The notes beneath the pieces were generated by a model. The model was not told the origin of the DNA. It searched no databases and worked only from the letters and a program-made list of their open reading frames with translations. DNA of 64,000 nt from an uncultured Lachnospiraceae bacterium (GTDB lineage: Bacteria; Bacillota; Clostridia; Lachnospirales; Lachnospiraceae): contig CAJUHR010000022.1 in assembly GCA_910586255.1 (NCBI GenBank), positions 18,817-82,816 of the forward strand. Reading direction: 5' to 3'. Numbering within the stretch: position 1 is the stretch's first letter; each line of letters begins with the position of its first letter. The position numbers were made by a program, and so were the translations under genes. Shown here one piece after another: positions 8,096 to 15,692 of the stretch.

Positions 8096-8147
8096 GAAAT
8101 GAAAAAGATTTATAAATTAATTAATAAAAGAAAAACGATATATTGCC

Positions 8148-8193
8148 ATGCTGCGGAATAGACATTAAAAGAAAAATATTCCGCAGCATTTTT
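8148..8193 (+). terminator. intrinsic terminator after the ROK gene
   Basis: A 13-bp perfect stem (ATGCTGCGGAATA with TATTCCGCAGCAT), a 16-base loop and a short T run. The remainder of 8194-8428 holds the promoter region of the two-component operon. Confidence 0.85.
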
Positions 8194-8301
8194 ATATGGG
8201 GTAAGACCAAATAACATTCTGCCCTTGCAATATATCATTTGATCAGGAAGCTTTTTAGGAGCGCAGGCGAATCCAGAAAAGCTTCTGCTTACAGACATAA
8301 C

Positions 8302-8318
8302 TGTGAAATATCTGTGAA
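8302..8318 (+). promoter_or_regulatory. direct repeat CTGTGAA upstream of the response-regulator gene
   Basis: CTGTGAA occurs at 8301-8307 and 8312-8318, one helical turn apart, followed by a small inverted repeat TGGAAA/TTTCCA and an A+T-rich -10-like GATAAAAT near 8343. This suggests autoregulation by the OmpR-type regulator. The same half-site pair lies before the ROK gene. Confidence 0.4.
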
Positions 8319-8428
8319 GTGGTGGAAATGTCAGTTTCCATCTGATAAAATACACATAAGATTGATGGATATGAAATGTTGAGAGCAGAATAAAACAGAA
8401 AAAGCAGAAAGAGCAAAAGGAGACGAAA

Positions 8429-9112
8429 ATGGATATGGATTCGCTGAAGGTGCTGGTGGTGGATGATGAAGCCAGAATGAGAAAGCTGGTTCGTGATTTT
8501 TTGAGTGTCAAGGGTTTTCAGGTCCTGGAAGCAGAGGACGGGGAGCAGGCTGTGGAAATGTTTTTTGCACAGAAGGATATCTCCCTGATTTTATTGGATG
8601 TGATGATGCCAAAGATGGATGGATGGGAGGTGTTAAGGTCTGTCCGCCAGTATTCTCAGGTGCCGATTATTATGCTTACGGCCCGCGGGGAGGAGAGAGA
8701 TGAGCTGCAGGGCTTTAAGCTGGGTGTGGATGAATATATTTCCAAGCCCTTCAGTCCGAAGATTCTGGTGGCCCGGGTGGAGGCGATTTTGCGGAGAAGC
8801 CGGGGAAGTTCCACGGATGTGACGGAGGCAGGGGGAATCCGGGTGGACAAGTCCGCTCATCAGGTGACGATTGACGGACAGGTGATTGACTTAAGCTATA
8901 AGGAGTTTGAACTTTTGACCTATTTTATGGAAAATCAGGGTCTGGCACTGTCGCGGGAAAAGATTCTTAATAATGTGTGGAACTATGATTATTTTGGAGA
9001 TGCCAGAACCATAGATACCCATGTGAAGAAGCTGCGGAGCAAAATGGGTCAGAAGGGGGATTATATTAAAACCATCTGGGGAATGGGATATAAATTCGAG
9101 GTGAGTGAATAG
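8429..9112 (+). CDS. OmpR-family response regulator
   Basis: Protein of 227 residues: receiver domain (about 1-120) with the acidic pair DDE at 12-14, phospho-acceptor D57 in LILLDVMMP and the conserved lysine in YISKPF, followed by a winged-helix DNA-binding domain (about 130-225, with DARTIDTHVKKLRSKMG and the terminal IWGMGYKF). AGGAG at 8418-8422 marks the start. The stop is directly followed by the ATG of the histidine kinase, so the two form an operon. The stimulus and targets are not evident; VanR/ResD-like relatives respond to envelope or redox signals. Confidence 0.92.
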   Translation: MDMDSLKVLVVDDEARMRKLVRDFLSVKGFQVLEAEDGEQAVEMFFAQKDISLILLDVMMPKMDGWEVLRSVRQYSQVPIIMLTARGEERDELQGFKLGVDEYISKPFSPKILVARVEAILRRSRGSSTDVTEAGGIRVDKSAHQVTIDGQVIDLSYKEFELLTYFMENQGLALSREKILNNVWNYDYFGDARTIDTHVKKLRSKMGQKGDYIKTIWGMGYKFEVSE

Positions 9113-10792
9113 ATGAAGGATTCTCTGAGGAATTCCATTCGCCACCGGATTATGCTGATTTTTGTAGGGCTGATGACAGCAGTGCTCTTTTTGGTCTGGG
9201 CAATCAACAACTGGTGGCTGGAAAAGTATTATATTGATGAAAAAAGGAAGGAGATGGAGGCTGCTTACAGTGAGATTGACAGAACCGTGCTGGAAAAGAC
9301 CGGTGACGGGGCGAGTGTCGGAACTGTAATTGCAGAGGAGCTTCAAAGGGAGCTGGATACTTGGTCCCGGTTGGAGGCGTCCGGTCCGGAGAGGGAGGCT
9401 GATTTTAGAGAGCAGGAAGAGGCCGGTTCGGATAAGGGGGAAAAGACAGGCGGGGAGGAAGGCCAGAGGACTCTTCTGGGGCTTATTCGGGGGTACGGGG
9501 AAAAGAACAACATTAATATGGTTCTTATTGACAGCAATACGGGGGCCACGGTGCTGGGATCCGGACGGGACAGCGATTATCTGGTGCAAAAGGTTCAGAG
9601 GTATGTGCTGGGTATCACTGCAAAGCGTGCCAACACCTTGAAAAAGCATGAGAATTATGTGATAGAGACCAACTATGATTCTCGGTCCCGGTCCAGCTAT
9701 ATGGAGAGCTGGGGCTTTTTGTCAGATAACCGGACCTTGTTTATCATGTCCATGCCTCTTGCCAGTATTCGGGAAAGCGTGATGCTTGCCAACCGTTTTA
9801 CCACCTGTGTGGGATTGGCTGCTCTGATATTTGGCAGTGTTTTGATGTATTTTGTGACAAACCAGGTGACAAAGCCATTGTTGCGTCTGGCGGCTCTGTC
9901 AGAGAGAATGTCGGAGCTGGATTTTGATGTCAAGTATGAGGGAAGCTCCCGGGATGAGATCGGGGTGCTGGGGCGAAGTATGAATACTCTGTCGGACAAG
10001 CTAAAGGAAACCATCGGGGCCTTAAAGCAGGCCAATCAGCAGCTTCAGCATGACATTGAGGAGAAAATCCAGATTGATGAGATGCGGAAGGAATTTATTG
10101 CCAATGTATCTCACGAGCTAAAGACACCGATTGCCCTGATTCAGGGCTATGCCGAGGGGCTGAGTGAGGGAATGTGCGAGGACAGGGAGAGCCGGGATTA
10201 TTACTGTGAGGTGATCATGGACGAGGCCGGAAAGATGAATAAGATGGTAAAGCAGCTTCTCACCCTGAGCGCTTTGGAGTTTGGAAGTGATATGCCGGTG
10301 ATGGAACGGTTTGATGTTCATGAGCTGATTGGGGAGCTTTTAAGCTCTGCGGGGATTTTGATTGAGCAGAAGGAAGCCAGGATTATTTTTGAGCCGGACG
10401 GGCCCTTGTATGTGGAGGCGGATGAGTTCAAAATCGAGGAGGTTATGACCAATTATCTGAATAATGCCATGAATCATCTGTCCGGCGAGAGGGTGATCCG
10501 CATATGGACAGAGCGTTTTAAGGATCAGACAGTGGTTCGGGTGTACAACTCGGGAGAGGCGATTCCCCAGGAGGATATACCGAATTTGTGGACAAAGTTT
10601 TACAAGGTTGACAAGGCCCGTACCCGGGCATACGGGGGAAGCGGAATCGGCTTGTCCATTGTGAAGGCGATTATGGATGCCCATCACCAGAGCTGCGGAG
10701 TGCGGAATGTGGAGGGCGGAGTGGAGTTTTGGATTACTTTGAAAGTTTGGCGCTCCGGCGCTGAACTTTGCGAAAATGAGGGCGCGAAGTGA
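9113..10792 (+). CDS. sensor histidine kinase
   Basis: Membrane kinase of 559 residues. First membrane segment about 13-33, extracytoplasmic sensor loop of roughly 190 residues with a highly charged stretch, second membrane segment about 228-248, HAMP linker, HisKA helix with phospho-accepting H334 in NVSHELKTPIALIQGY, and a HATPase domain with the N box NYLNNAMNH and G box GGSGIGLSIVK. It autophosphorylates and passes phosphate to the regulator encoded just upstream, whose stop codon abuts this start. The extracytoplasmic domain has no recognised ligand motif. The unit ends at the strong terminator at 10849. Confidence 0.92.
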   Translation: MKDSLRNSIRHRIMLIFVGLMTAVLFLVWAINNWWLEKYYIDEKRKEMEAAYSEIDRTVLEKTGDGASVGTVIAEELQRELDTWSRLEASGPEREADFREQEEAGSDKGEKTGGEEGQRTLLGLIRGYGEKNNINMVLIDSNTGATVLGSGRDSDYLVQKVQRYVLGITAKRANTLKKHENYVIETNYDSRSRSSYMESWGFLSDNRTLFIMSMPLASIRESVMLANRFTTCVGLAALIFGSVLMYFVTNQVTKPLLRLAALSERMSELDFDVKYEGSSRDEIGVLGRSMNTLSDKLKETIGALKQANQQLQHDIEEKIQIDEMRKEFIANVSHELKTPIALIQGYAEGLSEGMCEDRESRDYYCEVIMDEAGKMNKMVKQLLTLSALEFGSDMPVMERFDVHELIGELLSSAGILIEQKEARIIFEPDGPLYVEADEFKIEEVMTNYLNNAMNHLSGERVIRIWTERFKDQTVVRVYNSGEAIPQEDIPNLWTKFYKVDKARTRAYGGSGIGLSIVKAIMDAHHQSCGVRNVEGGVEFWITLKVWRSGAELCENEGAK

Positions 10793-10848
10793 CATCTTTT
10801 ACTCCCATTTTCTGAGCATCCGCCGAGTAAAAATATTGACGAAGGGCA

Positions 10849-10893
10849 AAGGCAGACTTTATTATGGAAAATCATAATAAAGTCTGCCTTTTT
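10849..10893 (+). terminator. intrinsic terminator of the two-component operon
   Basis: An 18-bp perfect stem (arms 10849-10866 and 10873-10890), a 6-base loop GAAAAT and a short T run. The next 200 bases to the recombinase start show no other feature. Confidence 0.9.
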
Positions 10894-11100
10894 GTTGTAA
10901 TATCAGAAATAAAACATATTTCATGAGTATTTTGAGCTGCTGTTTGGGTAGGTCTGCAGTGAATGTATCTGAACTGCGGCTATTTTGATTTCAGGAAGGC
11001 CGGGCAACTACACAGGAGAAATCGGGTGGTCGGCCAGTGTATCTACATGTCCAAGCACGAGGAGCCTATCCCTGCATTTCCGAAAGGTCAGGAGGCTGCA

Positions 11101-11709
11101 ATGGGTAATATGTATGGTTATGTGCGGGTGAGCACAAGAGAACAGAATGAGGAGAGGCAGATGATAGCAATGAGCCAGGTAAAAGTACCGGAAAAAAACA
11201 TCTATATGGATAAGCAGTCGGGAAAGGATTTTGAGCGTCCCATGTATCATCGTATGGTGGGAAGGCTGCAGGAGGATGATCTTTTATATATCAAGAGTAT
11301 TGACCGCCTGGGGAGGAATTATGAGGAGATTCTGGAACAGTGGCGTATGCTGACAAAGGAGAAAAAGATTGATATAGTGGTGCTGGACATGCCGCTTTTG
11401 GACACCCGGAGAGGAAAGGATCTGATGGGCACATTTTTAAGCGATATTGTATTGCAGGTTTTGTCCTTTGTGGCGGAAAATGAGAGGGAAAATATCCGGC
11501 AAAGGCAGAAGGAGGGGATTGAGGCGGCCAGAATACGGGGCGTCCGGTTCGGAAGGCCGGAGGAACCTCTTCCGGAGAATTTCGCAAAGGTATTCCGGCT
11601 TTGGATATCCAAGGAAATATCCGGGGAGAGAGCTGCCCAGCTATGTAATATGTCAAGGACATCCTTTTACCGGAAGGCCGGAAAAATGAGGGGCGCAGGC
11701 AGCAAATAA
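11101..11709 (+). CDS. small serine recombinase (resolvase family)
   Basis: Protein of 202 residues with the resolvase catalytic domain: YVRVSTREQNEERQ with nucleophile S11, IKSIDRLGRNYEEIL with the conserved Asp-Arg-Leu-Gly-Arg, and a long E helix, then a short C-terminal helix-turn-helix (SGERAAQLCNMSRTSFYRKA). GGAGG at 11091-11095 supports the ATG at 11101; an in-frame ATG at 11110 and an open upstream extension exist but lack support. It is a stand-alone gene with no visible transposase, invertible segment or crossover site nearby. Such genes may act in plasmid resolution or DNA inversion. Its cognate site is not identified. Confidence 0.85.
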   Translation: MGNMYGYVRVSTREQNEERQMIAMSQVKVPEKNIYMDKQSGKDFERPMYHRMVGRLQEDDLLYIKSIDRLGRNYEEILEQWRMLTKEKKIDIVVLDMPLLDTRRGKDLMGTFLSDIVLQVLSFVAENERENIRQRQKEGIEAARIRGVRFGRPEEPLPENFAKVFRLWISKEISGERAAQLCNMSRTSFYRKAGKMRGAGSK

Positions 11710-11758
11710 CCGGGCAGTGAGCCAGGAAGGAGGAAGCCCTGTCTAAGCGGATATATTT

Positions 11759-12268
11759 TCAGCCAAACAAAGCCCCCAAAAGCCCGTAGGACAGAAGAGA
11801 CATAATAATTGTTGCCAGAATGATTCCCAGCAGGATGGCCGGAAAGGATTTGCGGATTTTCATGTGAAGCAGGGAGGCTACCAAAGAACCGGTCCATGCG
11901 CCGGTGCCGGGAAGGGGAATTCCCACAAAAAGAACCAGCCCCCAGAAGCCATAGGTCTCCACCTGGCCCTTGTGTTTGTCCGCCTTTTCCCGCACCCACA
12001 CGGCAATTCGATCCAGAAAAGGAATCTGCTCCATAATATCAAGCACCTTTTCAATAAGAAGAAGGATAAACGGAATGGGGAGAAGATTGCCGATGATACA
12101 TAAAGGGATTGCCCTTAAAACCGGCACGTTCAAAAGGGCAGGGGAAGCGGCGAGAAGCCCTCCTCTCAGCTCTAAGATGGGAATCATGGAGATGATGAAA
12201 ATAATCATTTCGCCGGAAACCTTTCCGCCCAGGGCGGAGGTAAGCCATTGTACTAATGAATCGGTCAT
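11759..12268 (-). CDS. small membrane protein of the Sm_multidrug_ex family
   Basis: Protein of 169 residues with four to five hydrophobic segments; ISMIPILELRGGLLAA and GIPLPGTGAWTGSLVA are characteristic of the COG2426 / PF06695 'putative small multidrug export protein' family. Despite the family name its transport function is not established. A GAGG lies 9-10 bases before the ATG on the minus strand. It is convergent with the recombinase gene and is transcribed alone. A stable hairpin precedes it. Confidence 0.8.
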   Translation of the reverse strand: MTDSLVQWLTSALGGKVSGEMIIFIISMIPILELRGGLLAASPALLNVPVLRAIPLCIIGNLLPIPFILLLIEKVLDIMEQIPFLDRIAVWVREKADKHKGQVETYGFWGLVLFVGIPLPGTGAWTGSLVASLLHMKIRKSFPAILLGIILATIIMSLLSYGLLGALFG

Positions 12269-12302
12269 GGATGAACCTCGTTTCTACAATTCTTGTGAGA
12301 AT

Positions 12303-12345
12303 CCTGCCATTTTTACTGCCGGTAAATACCGGTAAAAGAGGCAGG
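12303..12345 (-). other. stable hairpin in the 5' leader of the membrane-protein gene
   Basis: CCTGCC pairs with GGCAGG, and inside it TTTTTAC-GCCGGTA pairs with TACCGG-TAAAAG around a two-base turn. It sits 35 bases before the minus-strand start at 12268 and is not followed by a T run on either strand, so it may be a leader structure rather than a terminator. Confidence 0.35.
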
Positions 12346-12403
12346 AAATCTTTAACATTATATGCGAAGAAGGAGAAAAATTCAATGAAAATATACAAAA
12401 ACT

Positions 12404-12628
12404 TTATATCCATTCTCTTAGCTGCTCAAACAATGTCACATCATCAGCCTTTAAGCGAATGTTGGAGGCAGTCTCCCGGCCATCGGGGGTGGTTACGCGG
12501 ATCTCAATGACCGTTCCCTCCTGAATGCTCTTCTGGCAGACGGCAGAGAGAAACTTAGGAAATTTCGGATGGTTGGAACGGAACGTATCCCAGGTGTTTT
12601 TGAATTGGAGCAGGTTCATGGGGTTCAT
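12404..12628 (-). CDS. small protein of unknown function
   Basis: 74-residue soluble protein with an aromatic N-terminal helix (LLQFKNTWDTFRSNHPKF) and a beta-rich C-terminal half (GTVIEIRVTTPDGRETASNIRLK). AAGGAGGAATTTTT precedes the ATG, so translation is well supported. I recognise it only as a type of short conserved clostridial protein. It reads away from the LTA-synthase-like gene and toward the membrane-protein gene, with about 135 bases between them. Confidence 0.6.
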   Translation of the reverse strand: MNPMNLLQFKNTWDTFRSNHPKFPKFLSAVCQKSIQEGTVIEIRVTTPDGRETASNIRLKADDVTLFEQLREWI

Positions 12629-12832
12629 AAAAATTCCTCCTTGTCTAATCGGTATGGGTATGCACCGCTTTGCGGCATATGTCAGCTGATATAAAATCAG
12701 AAACAGTATACCACATTTTTCTGACTTTTGCAGGAATATTTTATGGAAAATCCCTCTGTCGCAGGAATGAGAAATATGGTAGACTTAAGCTGTGTTTTAA
12801 GGCTCTGCTGTAAAAAGGAGATTTTGAAAAGT

Positions 12833-14776
12833 ATGAAGCGTCTGTGGAGACTGTTGGGAGTGCTTTTTTTGATGGCATTTCTTATGAATATGATGATTGA
12901 GCTGGTCAGCAGAAAATCAGTGGTGTCGCTGGCTGATTATATGGCCGGAAGGCCTTTAGTGTTTCTTGTAAATACACTTTTGGTGCTCACTTTGTTTTTG
13001 CCGGTTCTTTTTGTGCGGCGAAAGTGGTTTGTGATTGCTGTGGCTGTAGTGGTGTGGGCTGTGGCCGGGGTGACAAACGGCGTGCTTTTGATGTTCCGGA
13101 CCACGCCCTTTACAGCCACGGACTTAAGGCTTATCAAGTACGGGGCGGCCCTTTTAACTACCTATCTGTCCTGGCAGCAGATTGGGGCGGGGATTTTTTT
13201 GACAGCGGCAGCGGCTTTTTTCTGCATCTTTATATGGAAAAAAGCGCCTGTGGATCCGGAGCCGGTGAATCTTACCCAGTCGGCCTGTGTGGCGGCAGTG
13301 GGAATGGCTGCCATATGGGGAACATTAAACCTTGCCATGATGAGCGGGCTGGTGGCTCTTCATTTCGGAAATATCGGTCAGGCCTATATGGATTACGGTT
13401 TTCCTTACTGCTTTGCCAACTCGGTGTTCAATACGGGGATTGCCAGGCCGGAGGAGTATGACCGGCAGGTGGTGGCGGAGTTAGAGGAGGAAGAGCTGGT
13501 GCCGGAAAATTGTCAGACCGGGGGCATGTGGAAGGGGTATTACCGGCCTGCGGGGGCTAACGGTGTGAAATACGAGACGCCGGACATTATTATGGTGCAG
13601 CTGGAATCCTTTTTTGATCCGGAGCTCTGGAAGAATAATCCGGTGAAGGAGGATCCCATTCCCTTTTTCCGGTATCTGGCAGACCATTACCCTTCCGGAT
13701 ATTTAAATGTTCCTTCGGTGGGGGCGGGGACGGCCAACACGGAATTTGAGTGTATAACCGGAATGAACCTGGATTTTTTCGGGCCGGGAGAATATCCCTA
13801 CAAAACGGTTCTTCAGAAAAAGGCCTGTGAGAGCTTGGCTTTTGTCATGAAGGAATTGGGATACCGCACCCATGGGATTCACAATAATGAAGGTACTTTT
13901 TATGACCGGCACAAGGTTTTTGCCCAGCTGGGCTTTGACACCTTTACTCCAGTTGAATATATGTATGACATTTCCCGGAATCCTATGGGCTGGTGCCGGG
14001 ATGAGGTGCTGGCGGATGAGGTTATACAGGCACTTGACTCGGACGGCGAACCGGATTTCATCTATGCAATCTCGGTTCAGGGACATGGAAAATACCCTTC
14101 CTTTGCCTATTATTGCGAGCAGATCCACGACATGAATCTGTTTGTGGAAAAGCTGGTATATCGGCTGGCGAAACGGGAAAAGCCGGCGGTGCTGGTTCTT
14201 TACGGGGATCATCTGCCGGGATTTGAGTGGAGCAGGGAGGAGATGGAAAATAATTCTTTGTACCAGACCCCCTATGTGATCTGGAATAATGTGGGAATGG
14301 TCAAGACAAAGAGGAATCTGGAGGCTTATCAGCTTGCGGCCCATGTGCTGAATCTTCTTCACATCCATGAGGGCACCATGCTTCGTTTTCACCAGCATCA
14401 TTTAAATGAAGAAAGCGAGAGTGAGGAAGACTATCTGGAGGCTATGCAGGTGCTGGAATATGATATACTTTACGGAGATGAGGAGGTTTATGACGGTAAA
14501 TCGCCCTTTGAGGCCACCCGGATGCAGATGGGGATTTTGCCGGTGGTCCAAAGATCTGTCACCCGGCAGGGGGAGAAGATTGTGGTGCGGGGGGAAAACT
14601 TTAACGAGTACTCGAAAATCTGTGTGGATGAGAAGCCTGTGGAGACGGTTTTTGTAGAGAAAGGCCTTTTGAGGGCGGACGGGGTTCTGTTTAAGGAGGG
14701 TCAGGAGATAACGGTTTGGCAGATCGGCAGGGACAAGGTGCCGTTGGGGATGGCGCAGAAGGCGGGAGGGAGTTAA
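12833..14776 (+). CDS. LTA synthase-like membrane phosphotransferase (sulfatase fold)
   Basis: Membrane protein with about five N-terminal transmembrane segments and an extracytoplasmic sulfatase-type domain. Visible marks are IIMVQLESFFD (metal-binding Glu), VPSVGAGTANTEFECITG (nucleophile Thr at 13730 or 13739), YRTHGIHNNEGTFYDR, VQGHGKYPS and VLYGDHLPG (metal-binding Asp-His). The family transfers glycerol-phosphate or phosphoethanolamine groups to wall polymers or lipids. The last about 65 residues look like an added small beta domain (TIG-like). The start is uncertain: AAGGAG at 12815-12820 favours 12833, while the frame extends upstream to an ATG at 12743 and a TTG at 12728. Its stop is separated by one base from the AraC gene, so the two are co-transcribed. 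Confidence 0.85.
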   Translation: MKRLWRLLGVLFLMAFLMNMMIELVSRKSVVSLADYMAGRPLVFLVNTLLVLTLFLPVLFVRRKWFVIAVAVVVWAVAGVTNGVLLMFRTTPFTATDLRLIKYGAALLTTYLSWQQIGAGIFLTAAAAFFCIFIWKKAPVDPEPVNLTQSACVAAVGMAAIWGTLNLAMMSGLVALHFGNIGQAYMDYGFPYCFANSVFNTGIARPEEYDRQVVAELEEEELVPENCQTGGMWKGYYRPAGANGVKYETPDIIMVQLESFFDPELWKNNPVKEDPIPFFRYLADHYPSGYLNVPSVGAGTANTEFECITGMNLDFFGPGEYPYKTVLQKKACESLAFVMKELGYRTHGIHNNEGTFYDRHKVFAQLGFDTFTPVEYMYDISRNPMGWCRDEVLADEVIQALDSDGEPDFIYAISVQGHGKYPSFAYYCEQIHDMNLFVEKLVYRLAKREKPAVLVLYGDHLPGFEWSREEMENNSLYQTPYVIWNNVGMVKTKRNLEAYQLAAHVLNLLHIHEGTMLRFHQHHLNEESESEEDYLEAMQVLEYDILYGDEEVYDGKSPFEATRMQMGILPVVQRSVTRQGEKIVVRGENFNEYSKICVDEKPVETVFVEKGLLRADGVLFKEGQEITVWQIGRDKVPLGMAQKAGGS

Positions 14777-14777
14777 G

Positions 14778-15560
14778 ATGGCATATCAGAATGAATGGCT
14801 TCTCTGGGAAGCAGAGGATGAAATCGATGAGATTGAACACAGGCCTCCGACAGAGGAATTTCTGTTTTATCAGGCAGTGGCTAACGGGGACCTGGATGCA
14901 GTCAGAAAAAATTGTGAACAGGAGCGCTTCCTGGACAGCCAGGGAGTCGGTGTATTGTCCAGAAATGCCATTACCAATCTGAAATATCATTTTGTCATCA
15001 CCACGGCCATGATCACACGCCTGTGCAAGCAGAAGGGCATGGAGCTGGAGCTGGCATTTCGGATGAGTGATTTTTATATTCAGAAGCTGGACGATATCCA
15101 CACCATAGAAGGAGTGAGGAATCTTCATGATGTCATGGTTCTGGATTATACGGAAAAAATGCGCAGAATCTGCCGCAGCGATACCAATTCCAGGCATATT
15201 AATATCTGTAAGGAATATATATACTCCCACATAAAGGAACGGATCACCGTTGAGGATCTGGCAGAAGTATTGGGCGTATCCGCCAGCTATCTCTCCCGGC
15301 TGTTTAAGAAAGAGACCGGGGATTCGGTCAGCGTCTATATTCGCAGACAGAAGATTGAGATGGCAAAAAACCTGCTGCAGTACAGTGAGTATTCCATGAT
15401 TGAAATTGCCAACCGCCTGTCCTTTTCCTCTCAGAGCCATTTTATCCAGCAATTTAAGGAGGTGGCGGGTATGACGCCCAAGAAATACAGGGATTTAAAC
15501 CATGCGATTCAGTGGGATATTGAGATTGGTTCGCAGCCGGACGGGCAGGAAGACGGTTAA
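14778..15560 (+). CDS. AraC-family transcriptional regulator
   Basis: Protein of 260 residues. The N-terminal 150 residues form an uncharacterised sensor part that resembles the helical region found in YesN/AraC regulators of clostridia (FLFYQAVANGDLDAVRKN, NITNLKYHF-like pattern). The C-terminal domain has the two helix-turn-helix units of AraC proteins: ITVEDLAEVLGVSASYLSRL and MIEIANRLSFSSQSHFIQQ, ending MTPKKYRD. GGAGGGAG upstream overlaps the end of the LTA-synthase-like gene. It stands next to the beta-glucan locus, so it could regulate the GH94 genes (inference). A long hairpin follows. Confidence 0.88.
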   Translation: MAYQNEWLLWEAEDEIDEIEHRPPTEEFLFYQAVANGDLDAVRKNCEQERFLDSQGVGVLSRNAITNLKYHFVITTAMITRLCKQKGMELELAFRMSDFYIQKLDDIHTIEGVRNLHDVMVLDYTEKMRRICRSDTNSRHINICKEYIYSHIKERITVEDLAEVLGVSASYLSRLFKKETGDSVSVYIRRQKIEMAKNLLQYSEYSMIEIANRLSFSSQSHFIQQFKEVAGMTPKKYRDLNHAIQWDIEIGSQPDGQEDG

Positions 15561-15575
15561 AAGGCAAAGAGGCGG

Positions 15576-15620
15576 CCCCAAAACAGGCTCATACAATTAT
15601 TGTATGAGCCTGTTTTGGGG
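15576..15620. terminator. long perfect hairpin between convergent genes
   Basis: A 21-bp perfect stem (arms 15576-15596 and 15600-15620) with a 3-base loop. It lies between the convergent AraC and GH94 genes. A T-rich stretch follows about eight bases later on the plus strand, so it is probably a bidirectional terminator. Confidence 0.65.
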
Positions 15621-15692
15621 ACAGCCCTTTATTTTTGTGAGCAATGAGCCAGGCGCCGTGTTTGCACGAGCGTTTGACCGGGAACGGCTTTA

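Noticed and set aside
10963..11100. N-terminal extension of the serine recombinase
   Set aside because: The catalytic domain starts normally after the ATG at 11101, which has a good ribosome binding site; the extension has none and no family match.
11101..11709. integrated mobile element around the recombinase
   Set aside because: No transposase, relaxase, attachment repeats or composition shift surround the gene.
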